Of a stretch of 15,720 nucleotides of DNA, positions 1-7,091 are shown in pieces. The stretch's first letter is position 1, and each line of letters starts with the position of its first letter. This DNA is from Benthortus sp964440495. Lineage in GTDB: Archaea > Thermoproteota > Nitrososphaeria_A > Caldarchaeales > Wolframiiraptoraceae. The translations under genes were made by a program, and so were the position numbers. A model generated the notes under the pieces. The model ran no database searches, was not told where the DNA came from, and saw only the letters and a program-made list of their open reading frames with translations. The stretch covers positions 1 through 15,720 of the forward strand of contig CAYTSD010000030.1 of NCBI GenBank assembly GCA_964440495.1, in the 5' to 3' direction.

Positions 1-174
1 TATGAGGGTCTTTCTGTCAGGGCCTAGGACACGTGAAGCGAATCTTTCTCCATAGATCTCCGAGAGCTTGAGAAGCAGTTCTCCAACCGTTACATTATTC
101 TCTATTTCAGTCTGCATCCATCCCCTGCCGAGGGCTTCCCGTATCGTTGCGAAGGCCTTTACCGTGACCTTCAC
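1..174 (-). CDS. MoaD/ThiS-family ubiquitin-like sulfur carrier, partial (C-terminus beyond window)
   Basis: The minus strand is open from a GTG codon at 174 to the window edge (58 codons, no stop). The translation begins VKVTVKAFATIREALG and continues with a TVGELLLKLSEIYGERF segment. This is the beta-grasp layout of MoaD-like proteins: a beta hairpin, then a helix after 'tVgeLl..L'. The family carries sulfur as a C-terminal thiocarboxylate for molybdopterin/tungstopterin synthesis or for tRNA thiolation. The diagnostic C-terminal Gly-Gly lies outside the window, so the exact role is open. The start is supported by a strong Shine-Dalgarno (GGAGG at 187-183) eight bases upstream, which overlaps the stop of the HTH gene 12 bases away, so the two form an operon. 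A link to the tungsten-type oxidoreductase at 9371-11203 is plausible but inferred. Confidence 0.78.
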   Translation of the reverse strand, partial: MKVTVKAFATIREALGRGWMQTEIENNVTVGELLLKLSEIYGERFASRVLGPDRKTLI

Positions 175-186
175 GCAACACTCCTC

Positions 187-558
187 CTAGCATATATCAC
201 ACTCTGAAGGATTTAACTGAGGTTCAACCTCTCTATGAATTATGCAGAGCAGCTTCCTCCTCCTAATCTCTAGAAGGATCTGGTTCATCATCTTGAGAAC
301 TGTTCTCACATTAATGGAGTCAGCGACTATGCGGCTTACTATCTGGTCAACATACTCTTGGATCTGACTATTTGTCTCCCATACACTCATAACCCCTCTG
401 ACTCCTCGGAGGTAGTTGCTGACGGCTGCTTGGGTGAGGCCTAGAGACTTGGCGGCGGCCTCCTGGGTGAATCCATGCTCCTTTACGAGCTTTCTGACGA
501 TGAAGGCTCTTAAGGCTGGTATCGCGTAGCGTGCCTCGATCTCGGAGGGCAGATACAT
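187..558 (-). CDS. COG2522-type HTH transcriptional regulator with C-terminal Cys/His cluster
   Basis: This 123-residue protein has an N-terminal helix region (MYLPSEIEARYAIPALRAFI) typical of the archaeal COG2522 regulators, the group that also supplies the DNA-binding part of ThiN-linked thiamine regulators. A Cro/XRE-like helix-turn-helix follows at about residues 29-55 (TQEAAAKSLGLTQAAVSNYL). The C-terminus has C105, H108, C120 and C123, a possible metal site (CxxH...CxxC). The ATG start at 558 lies about 29 nt after the centre of a TATA box at 583-591, so the transcript is probably leaderless. The gene is first in an operon with the MoaD-like gene, which suggests control of cofactor or sulfur-carrier synthesis. 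The ligand and target are unknown. The HTH is clear; the metal site is inferred from spacing only. Confidence 0.85.
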   Translation of the reverse strand: MYLPSEIEARYAIPALRAFIVRKLVKEHGFTQEAAAKSLGLTQAAVSNYLRGVRGVMSVWETNSQIQEYVDQIVSRIVADSINVRTVLKMMNQILLEIRRRKLLCIIHREVEPQLNPSECDIC

Positions 559-582
559 CCCTTAAGACAGTCTATTACGCAG

Positions 583-591
583 TTATATATA
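583..591 (-). promoter_or_regulatory. TATA box for HTH-moaD operon
   Basis: TATATATAA on the minus strand, centred about 29 nt upstream of the ATG at 558. It predicts transcription starting at or within a few bases of the start codon. Confidence 0.65.
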
Positions 592-611
592 GATGAAGGC
601 ATAACCCATCT

Positions 612-1406
612 CTAGGCTTTAACCCACTCAAGCCCAGCAGCCTCCACGAGCTCCAGAACCTTTTTCCTCTGCTCCGATGAGAGCCCCTTCCAGTCGATGA
701 TAGCCAGCCTAGGGTTCTCAAGAGTCTTCTCGACAGCCTGCCTAACCATCTCTAGGTCGATGGGTAGAGCGTATTTCGGGCACATATGTCCGAAGGCGTA
801 TTCGCCTCTCAGGGCTAGACGCGTAAAGGTCGGGGCGTAATGCCCTCCCCCAAACCCTATGGCTGGAGTAGCTCTCTTCTCAAGCTTCGCGGCCGCCAAA
901 CATGCTGAGGCCACGGCCTCCAAGACCCTTCTCTCAGGAATCTCCCCCTCAGGGCCACCAGCCTCGACAAAGATTAGCGGGGTATCTGTTGCTGGCCCGT
1001 GATGGGTTACCTCCAGATTCACCTTCCACCCGCTTAGTCCTAGTCTATCTGCCTCCTCTCTGAGGGTGTGAATTGATGTGTAGAGGGCTGACGCGCTCGT
1101 CGCCGAGAGCGTTCTCGGCCTTCCACCGTAGGCTGCCTCATCTCCCCAGTTGCCCGTCGGATGGGTTAGAAGGGCTCTCACACCTTTCTCTGAGCGATGG
1201 GCTGAAGCCACGACCACAAGCTCTGCCCCAAGCCTCTCACCTAGACCCTCAGAGTAGATGTGCTTCTCCTCTATCACCGCAAGCTTTACTCCCTCATACT
1301 CATACAGGTTCTCAGAAACCTCTCTGAAGCCATAATTCTCTATCAAGATTTCCGCGATAGCCATAGAAACCTCATCAGCCTTTGAGGCAACTATGAACCG
1401 CTTCAT
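612..1406 (-). CDS. dtdA: D-aminoacyl-tRNA deacylase, archaeal DTD2 type
   Basis: DTD2 hydrolyses D-amino acids from mischarged tRNAs and proofreads chirality in archaea and plants. The protein shows the family blocks: the SAHRSEKGVRALLTHPTGNW segment, the LEVTHHGPATDTPLIFVEAG segment, and the Gly-rich GFGGGHYAPTF followed by GEYAFGHMCPKYALP. The histidines of the THHGP, GGHYAP and FGHM blocks are all present. I start it at the ATG at 1406 (MKRFIVASKADEVSM, 264 residues). Known family members begin at this point and a GGAG lies just upstream. An in-frame ATG at 1442 would add 12 residues with no family similarity. It lies 46 bases after the metallophosphoesterase stop, has no promoter of its own that I can see, and is probably co-transcribed with it. 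Confidence 0.93.
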   Translation of the reverse strand: MKRFIVASKADEVSMAIAEILIENYGFREVSENLYEYEGVKLAVIEEKHIYSEGLGERLGAELVVVASAHRSEKGVRALLTHPTGNWGDEAAYGGRPRTLSATSASALYTSIHTLREEADRLGLSGWKVNLEVTHHGPATDTPLIFVEAGGPEGEIPERRVLEAVASACLAAAKLEKRATPAIGFGGGHYAPTFTRLALRGEYAFGHMCPKYALPIDLEMVRQAVEKTLENPRLAIIDWKGLSSEQRKKVLELVEAAGLEWVKA

Positions 1407-1452
1407 ATACTCCGACGCCTTGAACCATCTCCTAGAAAGCATCTATTAATCT

Positions 1453-2193
1453 TCACTCCAGTATGACGAGCTCTAGGGGTGAGGTCGGCCTAAAGGGGAT
1501 CATCTGCCCCAGCCCCCTGGACACGTATAGAATCTTTCCCTCCGACAGTTTGTAGAGCCCCCTAGTGTAGTGAGAGTTTGTGAGAAGGGTCAGCCCTCCA
1601 ACCACAACCCCTCCATGAGTATGACCCGCAAGCGTTATCCTCCTACCAGAACAGCTTTCAACAACGTTTGGGTCATGAGCCAAGACTACGTCAGCCTCAC
1701 CATAGTTTCCGTAAACTCTATCATCCCTCCAGTCAACCCCGAAGAGTGTTCCAAGACCTGTCTCGGCAACATCATTCCTTAGAATCCTGAATCCAAGGCT
1801 CTTAAGAATGCTTGTCAGTTCACTAGATCTGCCGCTCCAGTAATCATGGTTTCCGAGCACGACGTATTTTTCCTCGGCCTCGATTAGTGAGAGGTATTCC
1901 TGAACAGGCTTCATCGAGGAAGTGAACTCATCCACAATATCCCCTCCAATCAGTATTATTTCAGGCTGCTCCTTGGAAACCATGTCTACTACTTTCTCCT
2001 CAACATCTCCGAATCCGTGGATATGCATATCGATGAGAAAGGCAGCCTTGGTGTCGAATCCTATCTTAAGCCTCGTCAAATCTATTCTACGTGTCTCGAA
2101 GTATGAGTATGTGGAGAATAATGCTCCGAGAGATATGGCGGCGTAGGCTAGAAGACTCCTTCTAGAGATTCTGACAGCTCCATCCTTACCCAA
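1453..2193 (-). CDS. Membrane-anchored or exported calcineurin-like metallophosphoesterase (YkuE/COG1408 type)
   Basis: The dimetal phosphoesterase motifs occur in order: DMHIH (D55, H57), GGDIVD (D85), GNHD (114-117), LAHDP (H173) and GHTHGG (190-195). The fold is that of COG1408 enzymes, which include lipid-linked and YkuE-like phosphohydrolases. The substrate cannot be told from sequence. The N-terminus has two arginines (R11, R12 in SRRSLL) followed by a hydrophobic run at about 14-30. This could be a Tat signal or a signal anchor with the enzyme outside the membrane. The start is a TTG at 2193, preceded by GGAGGG and, about 31 nt away, by a TATA-like box at 2220-2228. It is divergent from the methyltransferase gene and probably shares a transcript with dtdA. 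Confidence 0.88.
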   Translation of the reverse strand: MGKDGAVRISRRSLLAYAAISLGALFSTYSYFETRRIDLTRLKIGFDTKAAFLIDMHIHGFGDVEEKVVDMVSKEQPEIILIGGDIVDEFTSSMKPVQEYLSLIEAEEKYVVLGNHDYWSGRSSELTSILKSLGFRILRNDVAETGLGTLFGVDWRDDRVYGNYGEADVVLAHDPNVVESCSGRRITLAGHTHGGVVVGGLTLLTNSHYTRGLYKLSEGKILYVSRGLGQMIPFRPTSPLELVILE

Positions 2194-2219
2194 GACCCTC
2201 CATACCTCAGTTTAATGAA

Positions 2220-2228
2220 GTATTTTAG
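2220..2228 (-). promoter_or_regulatory. TATA-like box for metallophosphoesterase-dtdA unit
   Basis: CTAAAATAC on the minus strand, centred about 31 nt upstream of the TTG start at 2193. It sits back to back with the plus-strand box at 2241-2249 in the divergent 2194-2278 intergenic region. Confidence 0.45.
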
Positions 2229-2240
2229 TCTTCGACAAAC

Positions 2241-2249
2241 TCTTTATCC
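2241..2249 (+). promoter_or_regulatory. TATA-like box for methyltransferase-lysS unit
   Basis: TCTTTATCC on the plus strand, centred about 34 nt upstream of the ATG at 2279, so a leader of under 10 nt would be expected. Confidence 0.45.
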
Positions 2250-2278
2250 AGCTCCTCAACATTCCTTCCTAGAAAGAT

Positions 2279-3145
2279 ATGAGGTTCAAACATCTTGGGA
2301 AGCCGTTAATCTGTAAATATACGGCGGAGAAGCTCCTTAAGGCCAAGGAACAAGGACTGAAATCTATTAAAATCTCATTTGACTTGGGTAGGAGCTTAAT
2401 CGATGTTTGCCTCAATTCTAGAGGAGTAGTTGTGAACAGACTGCTTATCGATTGGGGTGTCTTGAGGGAGGTTGCCGAGGGAGAGGAGAGGGACATCTAT
2501 GTTGTAGATGAGAGTGGGGTTCACTCCGCAAGTATAGCTGGGAGACACTTCTATAAGCTTGTCCTCAGCAGGTGGGGTCACGCTCCGACAATAGAGATAG
2601 ATGGAATCCACATGCATCGGGTTAAGGATGTTACCCCTGAGGTGGATGCAGAGATGAAGGTTAGGCTTCTCGGAAGAATTAGATGTGGGAACGTTCTCGA
2701 TACATGCATGGGGTTAGGCTATACTGTTATAGCGGCCTTAAGGCATGGCGCCTGCAGGGTCACAACCATAGAAGTCGATGAAAACGTTCTCACACTTGCT
2801 CAGCTTAATCCATGGTCTAGGGAGCTTGAAGACGAGAGGGTTGAGGTAAGGGTCGGCGACTCAATGGAAATCTTAGAAGAGTATGATGAGGAGTTCGACG
2901 CAGCTATCCATGACCCTCCACGATTCTCCCTCGCAGGCGAACTATATGGACTTGAATTCTATCGGAAACTAGCTAAAGCTCTGAAGCCAGGTGGGAGGAT
3001 AGTGCATTACGTGGGTCAGCCTGGAATAGTTAAGGGTAGGAGGATATGGCGTGGGGTTTTAAGCAGGATGAGGGCTGCAGGATTCGATGTGCGCTACGAC
3101 CCTAATACCCGATGCGTCTATGGGAAAAGAGTAAAAAGCGGTTAA
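2279..3145 (+). CDS. Predicted archaeal SAM-dependent methyltransferase (COG2521)
   Basis: This 288-residue protein has a Rossmann methyltransferase domain in its second half. Motif I is NVLDTCMGLGYTVIAA (about 138-153), an acidic loop TIEVDENVL binds the ribose, VGDSMEIL follows, and the catalytic-type HDPPRF motif is at 211-216. It then has GLEFYRKLAKALKPGGRIVHY. The DPP[R] motif and the Arg/Gly-rich end are characteristic of the uncharacterised archaeal family COG2521. The first ~120 residues resemble a substrate-binding domain. DPP-type motifs occur in enzymes acting on nitrogen in bases or side chains, so an RNA or ribosome-related target is a guess. It ends three bases before the first possible lysS start, so the two are an operon. 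Confidence 0.85.
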   Translation: MRFKHLGKPLICKYTAEKLLKAKEQGLKSIKISFDLGRSLIDVCLNSRGVVVNRLLIDWGVLREVAEGEERDIYVVDESGVHSASIAGRHFYKLVLSRWGHAPTIEIDGIHMHRVKDVTPEVDAEMKVRLLGRIRCGNVLDTCMGLGYTVIAALRHGACRVTTIEVDENVLTLAQLNPWSRELEDERVEVRVGDSMEILEEYDEEFDAAIHDPPRFSLAGELYGLEFYRKLAKALKPGGRIVHYVGQPGIVKGRRIWRGVLSRMRAAGFDVRYDPNTRCVYGKRVKSG

Positions 3146-3148
3146 TAC

Positions 3149-4756
3149 TTGGAGATAGTGTTGAGTGTGAGGGCTCGTAAGGTTATCGGCCATGGAACCT
3201 GGCTTGACAAGGTTGCAGCCGAGTTGGTTGAGAGGGAGAAGAGGCTTGGGAGGAGCCTCGATCTTCTGAGGACTGAGAGTGGGTTGGGCGCTTCAGGAAT
3301 ACCTCACGTGGGAAGCATGGCCGACGCTGTTAGAGCCTATGGAATCACTATGGCTTTAAGGGAACTCGGCTACAGCTCTGAGACAATAGCCTTCAGCGAC
3401 GACATGGACGGCCTACGAAAAGTTCCGGCGGGAATGCCTAGCTGGCTGAATGACTACCTCCTCAAACCAGTCTCCTCGATACCAGACCCCTATGGATGCC
3501 ATAAATCCTACGCCGACCACATGAGCGGGATGCTCAGAGAAGCCCTAGACAGAGCCGGGGTAGAGTATCGATTCATGTCTGGTAGAGAGGTCTATGCAAG
3601 CGGAATGCTCGAAGACGAGATACATAGAATTCTCCTAAACAGTCAGAGAATAGGTGAAGCAATAGCCGAGCTAACGGGTCAGGAGAAGTTTAAGAGAAGC
3701 CTCCCATACTTCGCAGTCTGTAAGAAATGCGGAAGAATCTACACAACACACGCCTACGAATATGACCCTAAGAGAAGAATTGTGAAGTATAGGTGCGTTG
3801 GAGCCGAGGTTGGAGGAAGATGGAGCGAGGGATGCGGCCACGAGGGAGAAGCGGATATAAGAAGAGATGATGGAAAGCTTGCATGGAAGGTTGAGTTCGC
3901 CGCGAGATGGAGAGCGCTCGACGTGAGATTTGAAGCTTATGGGAAAGACATAGCTGATTCCGTGAAGGTGAATGACTGGGTTGCGAGAAACGTTCTAGAA
4001 TATGAACCCCCACTCCATGTGAGATACGAGATGTTCTTGGATGAATCTGGTAGAAAAATCTCGAAATCCCTTGGAAACGTTTTCACACCTCAGCTCTGGT
4101 ATCGCTATGGAACCCCTCAAAGCCTCATCCTGCTCTTCTTTAAGAGAGTTGTCGGAACAAGAATACTCTCACATAAAACTATACCTAAGCTTATGGACGA
4201 GTTAGATTACTTGGAGGATGTTTATTTTGGGAGGGTTAAGATACCGAATGAGTTTGAGAGGGAGAGGCTTAAAGGACTCTACCTATACTCCTATCTGCTG
4301 AAGCCTCCTGAGAAACCCTCACCCCATATCCCTTACCCACTAATAGTTGAACTAGCACTAATAGCGCCCCCGGAGAAAAGACTAGAATTCATAATCACTA
4401 GGCTGGAGAAATATGGTTACAAGGTTGATGAAAGAGTTAGGGAGAAGATAGAGCTTGCGGTAAACTATGCACTCGACTTCGGCTCGGTTGAGAGGGAGCC
4501 TGTCGAGATAAGCGAGGAAGAAAGGGAAGCGCTCAAACTCCTCCTCAAGAGAATAGAGGAAGCAGGATCTCCTGAAGACATACAGAACGCAGCCTTCGAG
4601 GCTGCACGCTCAAAGGGACTGAAGCCGAGAAAATTCTTCGAGAAGCTCTACCTAATCTATCTCGGGAGAAGAAGTGGGCCACGATTCGGCCCCTATGTCT
4701 GGGATATGGGGAAGGAGAAAGGTGTAGAGATTTTGAGAAGGTTTATCAAGAGTTAA
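3149..4756 (+). CDS. lysS: Lysyl-tRNA synthetase, class I (archaeal type)
   Basis: The enzyme charges tRNA-Lys with lysine by ATP-dependent adenylation. The class I signatures are present: the HIGH-equivalent HVGS at about 53-56 in ASGIPHVGSM and the KMSKS-equivalent KISKS at about 303-307. The family block VPAGMPSWLNDYLLKPVSSI and a DPYGCHKSYADH segment are also there. A zinc-ribbon-like insert starts with CKKC near residue 191 and ends with GCGHEG, as in Pyrococcus LysRS. At 535 residues the length is normal. There is no ATG start. TTG at 3149 gives the longest form, but GGAG at 3151-3154 sits six bases before TTG at 3161, which is the better-supported start (531 residues). It is immediately downstream of the methyltransferase gene. 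Confidence 0.95.
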   Translation: MEIVLSVRARKVIGHGTWLDKVAAELVEREKRLGRSLDLLRTESGLGASGIPHVGSMADAVRAYGITMALRELGYSSETIAFSDDMDGLRKVPAGMPSWLNDYLLKPVSSIPDPYGCHKSYADHMSGMLREALDRAGVEYRFMSGREVYASGMLEDEIHRILLNSQRIGEAIAELTGQEKFKRSLPYFAVCKKCGRIYTTHAYEYDPKRRIVKYRCVGAEVGGRWSEGCGHEGEADIRRDDGKLAWKVEFAARWRALDVRFEAYGKDIADSVKVNDWVARNVLEYEPPLHVRYEMFLDESGRKISKSLGNVFTPQLWYRYGTPQSLILLFFKRVVGTRILSHKTIPKLMDELDYLEDVYFGRVKIPNEFERERLKGLYLYSYLLKPPEKPSPHIPYPLIVELALIAPPEKRLEFIITRLEKYGYKVDERVREKIELAVNYALDFGSVEREPVEISEEEREALKLLLKRIEEAGSPEDIQNAAFEAARSKGLKPRKFFEKLYLIYLGRRSGPRFGPYVWDMGKEKGVEILRRFIKS

Positions 4757-4853
4757 AACACCTCAACTCCACCTAACCTAACGCCCCGATTCCAAGCAAA
4801 GCATCTAGAAACTCTACTTTATCCACATAAATCTACACTTGTTTAGTTTACTA

Positions 4854-4859
4854 TTTTTT
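4854..4859 (+). terminator. Possible T-tract terminator after lysS
   Basis: A T-rich stretch ending in six T residues lies about 100 bases after the lysS stop and just before the SSB promoter. Archaeal intrinsic termination uses such T-tracts without needing a hairpin. This is weak evidence on its own. Confidence 0.3.
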
Positions 4860-4876
4860 GTTGGTGTTGGGGAATA

Positions 4877-4885
4877 CTTAAATAC
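4877..4885 (+). promoter_or_regulatory. TATA box for SSB gene
   Basis: CTTAAATAC centred about 48 nt upstream of the SSB ATG. It predicts a leader of about 20 nt that contains a GGAGTG Shine-Dalgarno at 4914-4919, so this gene is leadered, unlike most first genes here. Confidence 0.55.
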
Positions 4886-4928
4886 TCTATGATTTAGGTT
4901 AAGCCGCTAAACAGGAGTGCGTAAGTAA

Positions 4929-5342
4929 ATGGAAAATTTGGTTAAGATAGGAGAGCTTTCACCACGTTCTCGTGGTGTAAATCTTGTGGCAAAGGTTGTG
5001 AGTAAGTCTCCGGAGAGGGTTGTCTCGTCTCAGTATGACCAGTCGGAGCATAGGCTGAGCGAGGTGCTGATAGCCGACGAGACAGGGGCGATAAACCTAG
5101 TTCTCTGGGACGACAAGATAGACCAGGTGAATGAAGGCGACGTTGTGAAAGTCTCAAATGGGTTCGTCAAACTCTTCAGAGGTAGGATGCAACTGAACCT
5201 CGGCAGATACGGCTCAGTCGAGATCTCTGACGCGGAGATAGGTGAGGTAAACACCGAGAACAATCTCTCAGAGACAACCGTAAGCTATGGCGGATACGGT
5301 GGACGAGGACGCTCCAGAGGCTACCGTAGATACAGAAGCTGA
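4929..5342 (+). CDS. Single-OB-fold single-stranded DNA-binding protein (Sulfolobus SSB type)
   Basis: Residues about 6-105 form an OB fold of the crenarchaeal SSB/RPA kind. The sequence has LVAKVVSKSPERVV, then LSEVLIADETGAINLVLWDD, then VNEGDVVKVSNGFVKLFRGR and MQLNLGRYGSVEI. The conserved DETG...LxLW block and the aromatic F82 and nearby residues are as in Sulfolobus SSB. After a short acidic linker the last ~25 residues are Gly/Arg/Tyr-rich (YGGYGGRGRSRGYRRYRS). The flexible tail is basic at its end, whereas bacterial SSB tails are acidic. It is a monocistronic gene with its own promoter. The protein would coat ssDNA during replication and repair. Family assignment is strong; the role of the tail is inferred. 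Confidence 0.9.
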   Translation: MENLVKIGELSPRSRGVNLVAKVVSKSPERVVSSQYDQSEHRLSEVLIADETGAINLVLWDDKIDQVNEGDVVKVSNGFVKLFRGRMQLNLGRYGSVEISDAEIGEVNTENNLSETTVSYGGYGGRGRSRGYRRYRS

Positions 5343-5383
5343 AGAAAAAAATACAGCTCCCCTAAAACATCCCGAGATTTTTT

Positions 5384-5401
5384 AGGCTATCAACTTAGCC
5401 T
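5384..5401. other. Inverted repeat (6-bp stem, 6-nt loop) after SSB
   Basis: AGGCTA and TAGCCT flank a six-base loop, directly after a T-rich stretch at 5377-5383. It could be a 3'-end element of the SSB transcript or part of the control region of the coiled-coil gene. The sequence does not decide which. Confidence 0.3.
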
Positions 5402-5429
5402 TATCTAAGGTTAGTACCCTGAGAGGCTG

Positions 5430-5441
5430 GGGTCTAGACCC
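5430..5441. promoter_or_regulatory. Perfect 12-bp palindrome upstream of the coiled-coil gene's TATA box
   Basis: GGGTCTAGACCC is a perfect palindrome ending nine bases before the TATA box at 5451-5460. This is where archaeal regulators often bind to control TBP/TFB recruitment. It may be an operator; no cognate regulator is known. Confidence 0.35.
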
Positions 5442-5450
5442 TCTAAGCGA

Positions 5451-5460
5451 ATTTATATAT
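5451..5460 (+). promoter_or_regulatory. TATA box for coiled-coil gene
   Basis: ATTTATATAT centred about 25 nt before the TTG start at 5480. It implies leaderless transcription and supports a start codon that would otherwise be doubtful. Confidence 0.65.
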
Positions 5461-5479
5461 CGGGTGCTGAGACCTCTAT

Positions 5480-7087
5480 TTGAGCGCGATTTTGAGCCGA
5501 GAGGATGAGGACTTCGAAATCATAGTCGCAGTCCCCGAAGAGGTTGAGGAGATAGAGCTTCCTAGAGAGAAGCTTAAAGCCCTGATAGAGTTACTCGACA
5601 CTCTCAACTGGGATAAAAGGAAGCTTAAACGTTATGTTAATGCTGCTCTCAGGCTTAGGAGGCTTGAAAGAGAGAGGGGGAAGAGCTATCTCTCCCTGTT
5701 CAGAGAGTATGAGAAACTAAGCAAGGAGGAGGTTAAGCTCCAATACTCGATCTCCCAGCTCAGGGAGAAGCGTGAGAAGATCGAGGAAGACCTCAGACTA
5801 TACATGGAGCAGCATAAACTCACTCTAGAGCTTGTTGGGAGGGTTGCCGCCCTGATCTCGGCTCTGGAGGAGAGAGGCCTAGGTCTAGAAGATTTGGAGA
5901 GAGGGCTCAACATCTTGGAGAATCTCAAAGCCTCCGGATACGATGTTGATAAGCTCCTGGAGGAGCTCTCGAGGCATAGGAGACTCTCGGAGGAGATAGG
6001 GGAGCTTGAGGGAAGGGTTGAGACTCTCAGGGCTAAGGCTGAAAGGCTTGAGAAGGAGAGGCAGGCGCTGGAGGAGGAGCTTAGGGAAGCTTACGGAATA
6101 CTCGACGGGCTTAGAGGGCTTAAGGAGGAGATTAAGAGGCTCAGAGATGAGCGGGCTAGAGTCTACGAAGAGCTTGAAAGCCTTAGAAGGGACGCGGAGG
6201 AGATCCGTGGAGAGGTTGAGAGGCTTACCGGGGTCAAGGACTCGGTGGAGGAGGCTGAACGCGTAGCTGAGGAGAAGAGGGAGGAGATTGAGAGGCTTAG
6301 GAAGGAGGAGGCGGGCCTCAGACGCGAGATAGGGGAGCTCCTCGGAGTCAAAGGCGAGGTAGGGGAGATCAGGGAGAAGGTGAGGGATGCTGAGAAGGAG
6401 ATTGAGAGGTTGGAGAAGATTATCGAGGAGAAGAGAGCCTATGTTGAGCTGCTTGAGGGTGAGATGGCCGCCGCCTACGCGATTCTGAAACTCTTCTCAG
6501 ACCCTCAGGGAGCGGATGTAGAGGACCTGGATTCCCTCATCCAGCAGCTTCAGACGATAGCTAAGGTGAAGAGGGGTGAGGTCAAGGCTCTTAGACCCCT
6601 GGAGCCTCATCTCGTCGAGAGGGCGAGGCAGTCCATAATCTCCCTAATCATGCCCTACATTAGGAGGGAGCTTGTCCCCAGGAAGGCCTTCGAGAGAATC
6701 GAGAGCGAGCTTAGGAGGCTTAACGAGAAGAGGCTCGCCCTAGAGGATGAGATAGCCTCTCTTAGAAGGGCTCTAGAGCTTAGGCATAGGATCGAGGTCG
6801 TTCATAGGTCTGAGGAGCGAGGTGAGGAGGGATATGAAGCTGGGGAAGGGGTGGTCGCGGCCCTCACATCTGAGGGTGAAACCCTCCCTCTCAGAACCCT
6901 CGACCAAGGCAAGCGTGTTAGAGTTCGATGTCCCTACTGTAGAGGCTCAACCGTGACGCGGATTCCAAGTATAAGCGAGTTAGAGGAGCTTGCGGCCAAG
7001 AATTACAGACTTAGGTTCATGTGCTCCAACTGTGGGAAATTCTTTGAGGTGGATGCTGAGAGCGTTTTGAGGCGTCTTAGGAGGTAG
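5480..7087 (+). CDS. Long coiled-coil protein with C-terminal zinc ribbon, function unknown
   Basis: This 535-residue protein is of no family I recognise. Residues 1-65 are an acidic start followed by a small helical region (LREKLKALIELLDTLNW-like helices). About 65-350 and 405-450 are almost continuous heptad-type coiled coil rich in Glu, Arg and Leu, with a break at about 350-405 (LKLFSDPQGADVEDLDSLIQ). The C-terminus holds a zinc ribbon with CPYC at 484-487 and CSNC at 515-518. There is no Walker A or Walker B motif, so it is not an SMC or Rad50 ATPase despite the similar look. The start is TTG, chosen because a TATA box lies 25 nt upstream. The winged-helix gene follows four bases after the stop. 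A structural or scaffolding role on DNA is an inference from the ribbon and this partner. Confidence 0.8.
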   Translation: MSAILSREDEDFEIIVAVPEEVEEIELPREKLKALIELLDTLNWDKRKLKRYVNAALRLRRLERERGKSYLSLFREYEKLSKEEVKLQYSISQLREKREKIEEDLRLYMEQHKLTLELVGRVAALISALEERGLGLEDLERGLNILENLKASGYDVDKLLEELSRHRRLSEEIGELEGRVETLRAKAERLEKERQALEEELREAYGILDGLRGLKEEIKRLRDERARVYEELESLRRDAEEIRGEVERLTGVKDSVEEAERVAEEKREEIERLRKEEAGLRREIGELLGVKGEVGEIREKVRDAEKEIERLEKIIEEKRAYVELLEGEMAAAYAILKLFSDPQGADVEDLDSLIQQLQTIAKVKRGEVKALRPLEPHLVERARQSIISLIMPYIRRELVPRKAFERIESELRRLNEKRLALEDEIASLRRALELRHRIEVVHRSEERGEEGYEAGEGVVAALTSEGETLPLRTLDQGKRVRVRCPYCRGSTVTRIPSISELEELAAKNYRLRFMCSNCGKFFEVDAESVLRRLRR

Positions 7088-7091
7088 CCTC

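Noticed and set aside
1407..1442. Longer start for DTD2 at the ATG at 1442
   Set aside because: The extra 12 residues are unlike the family, whose members begin at the MK.. position; a GGAG precedes the ATG at 1406.
6006..6266. Plus-strand frame in the coiled-coil gene (86 codons, Arg/Leu/Gly-rich)
   Set aside because: It is the shifted frame of repetitive GAG/AGG codons, not an independent gene.
5480..7087. Assignment of the coiled-coil protein as SMC, Rad50 or PCNA-loading ATPase
   Set aside because: No Walker A, signature or Walker B motif is present at either end.
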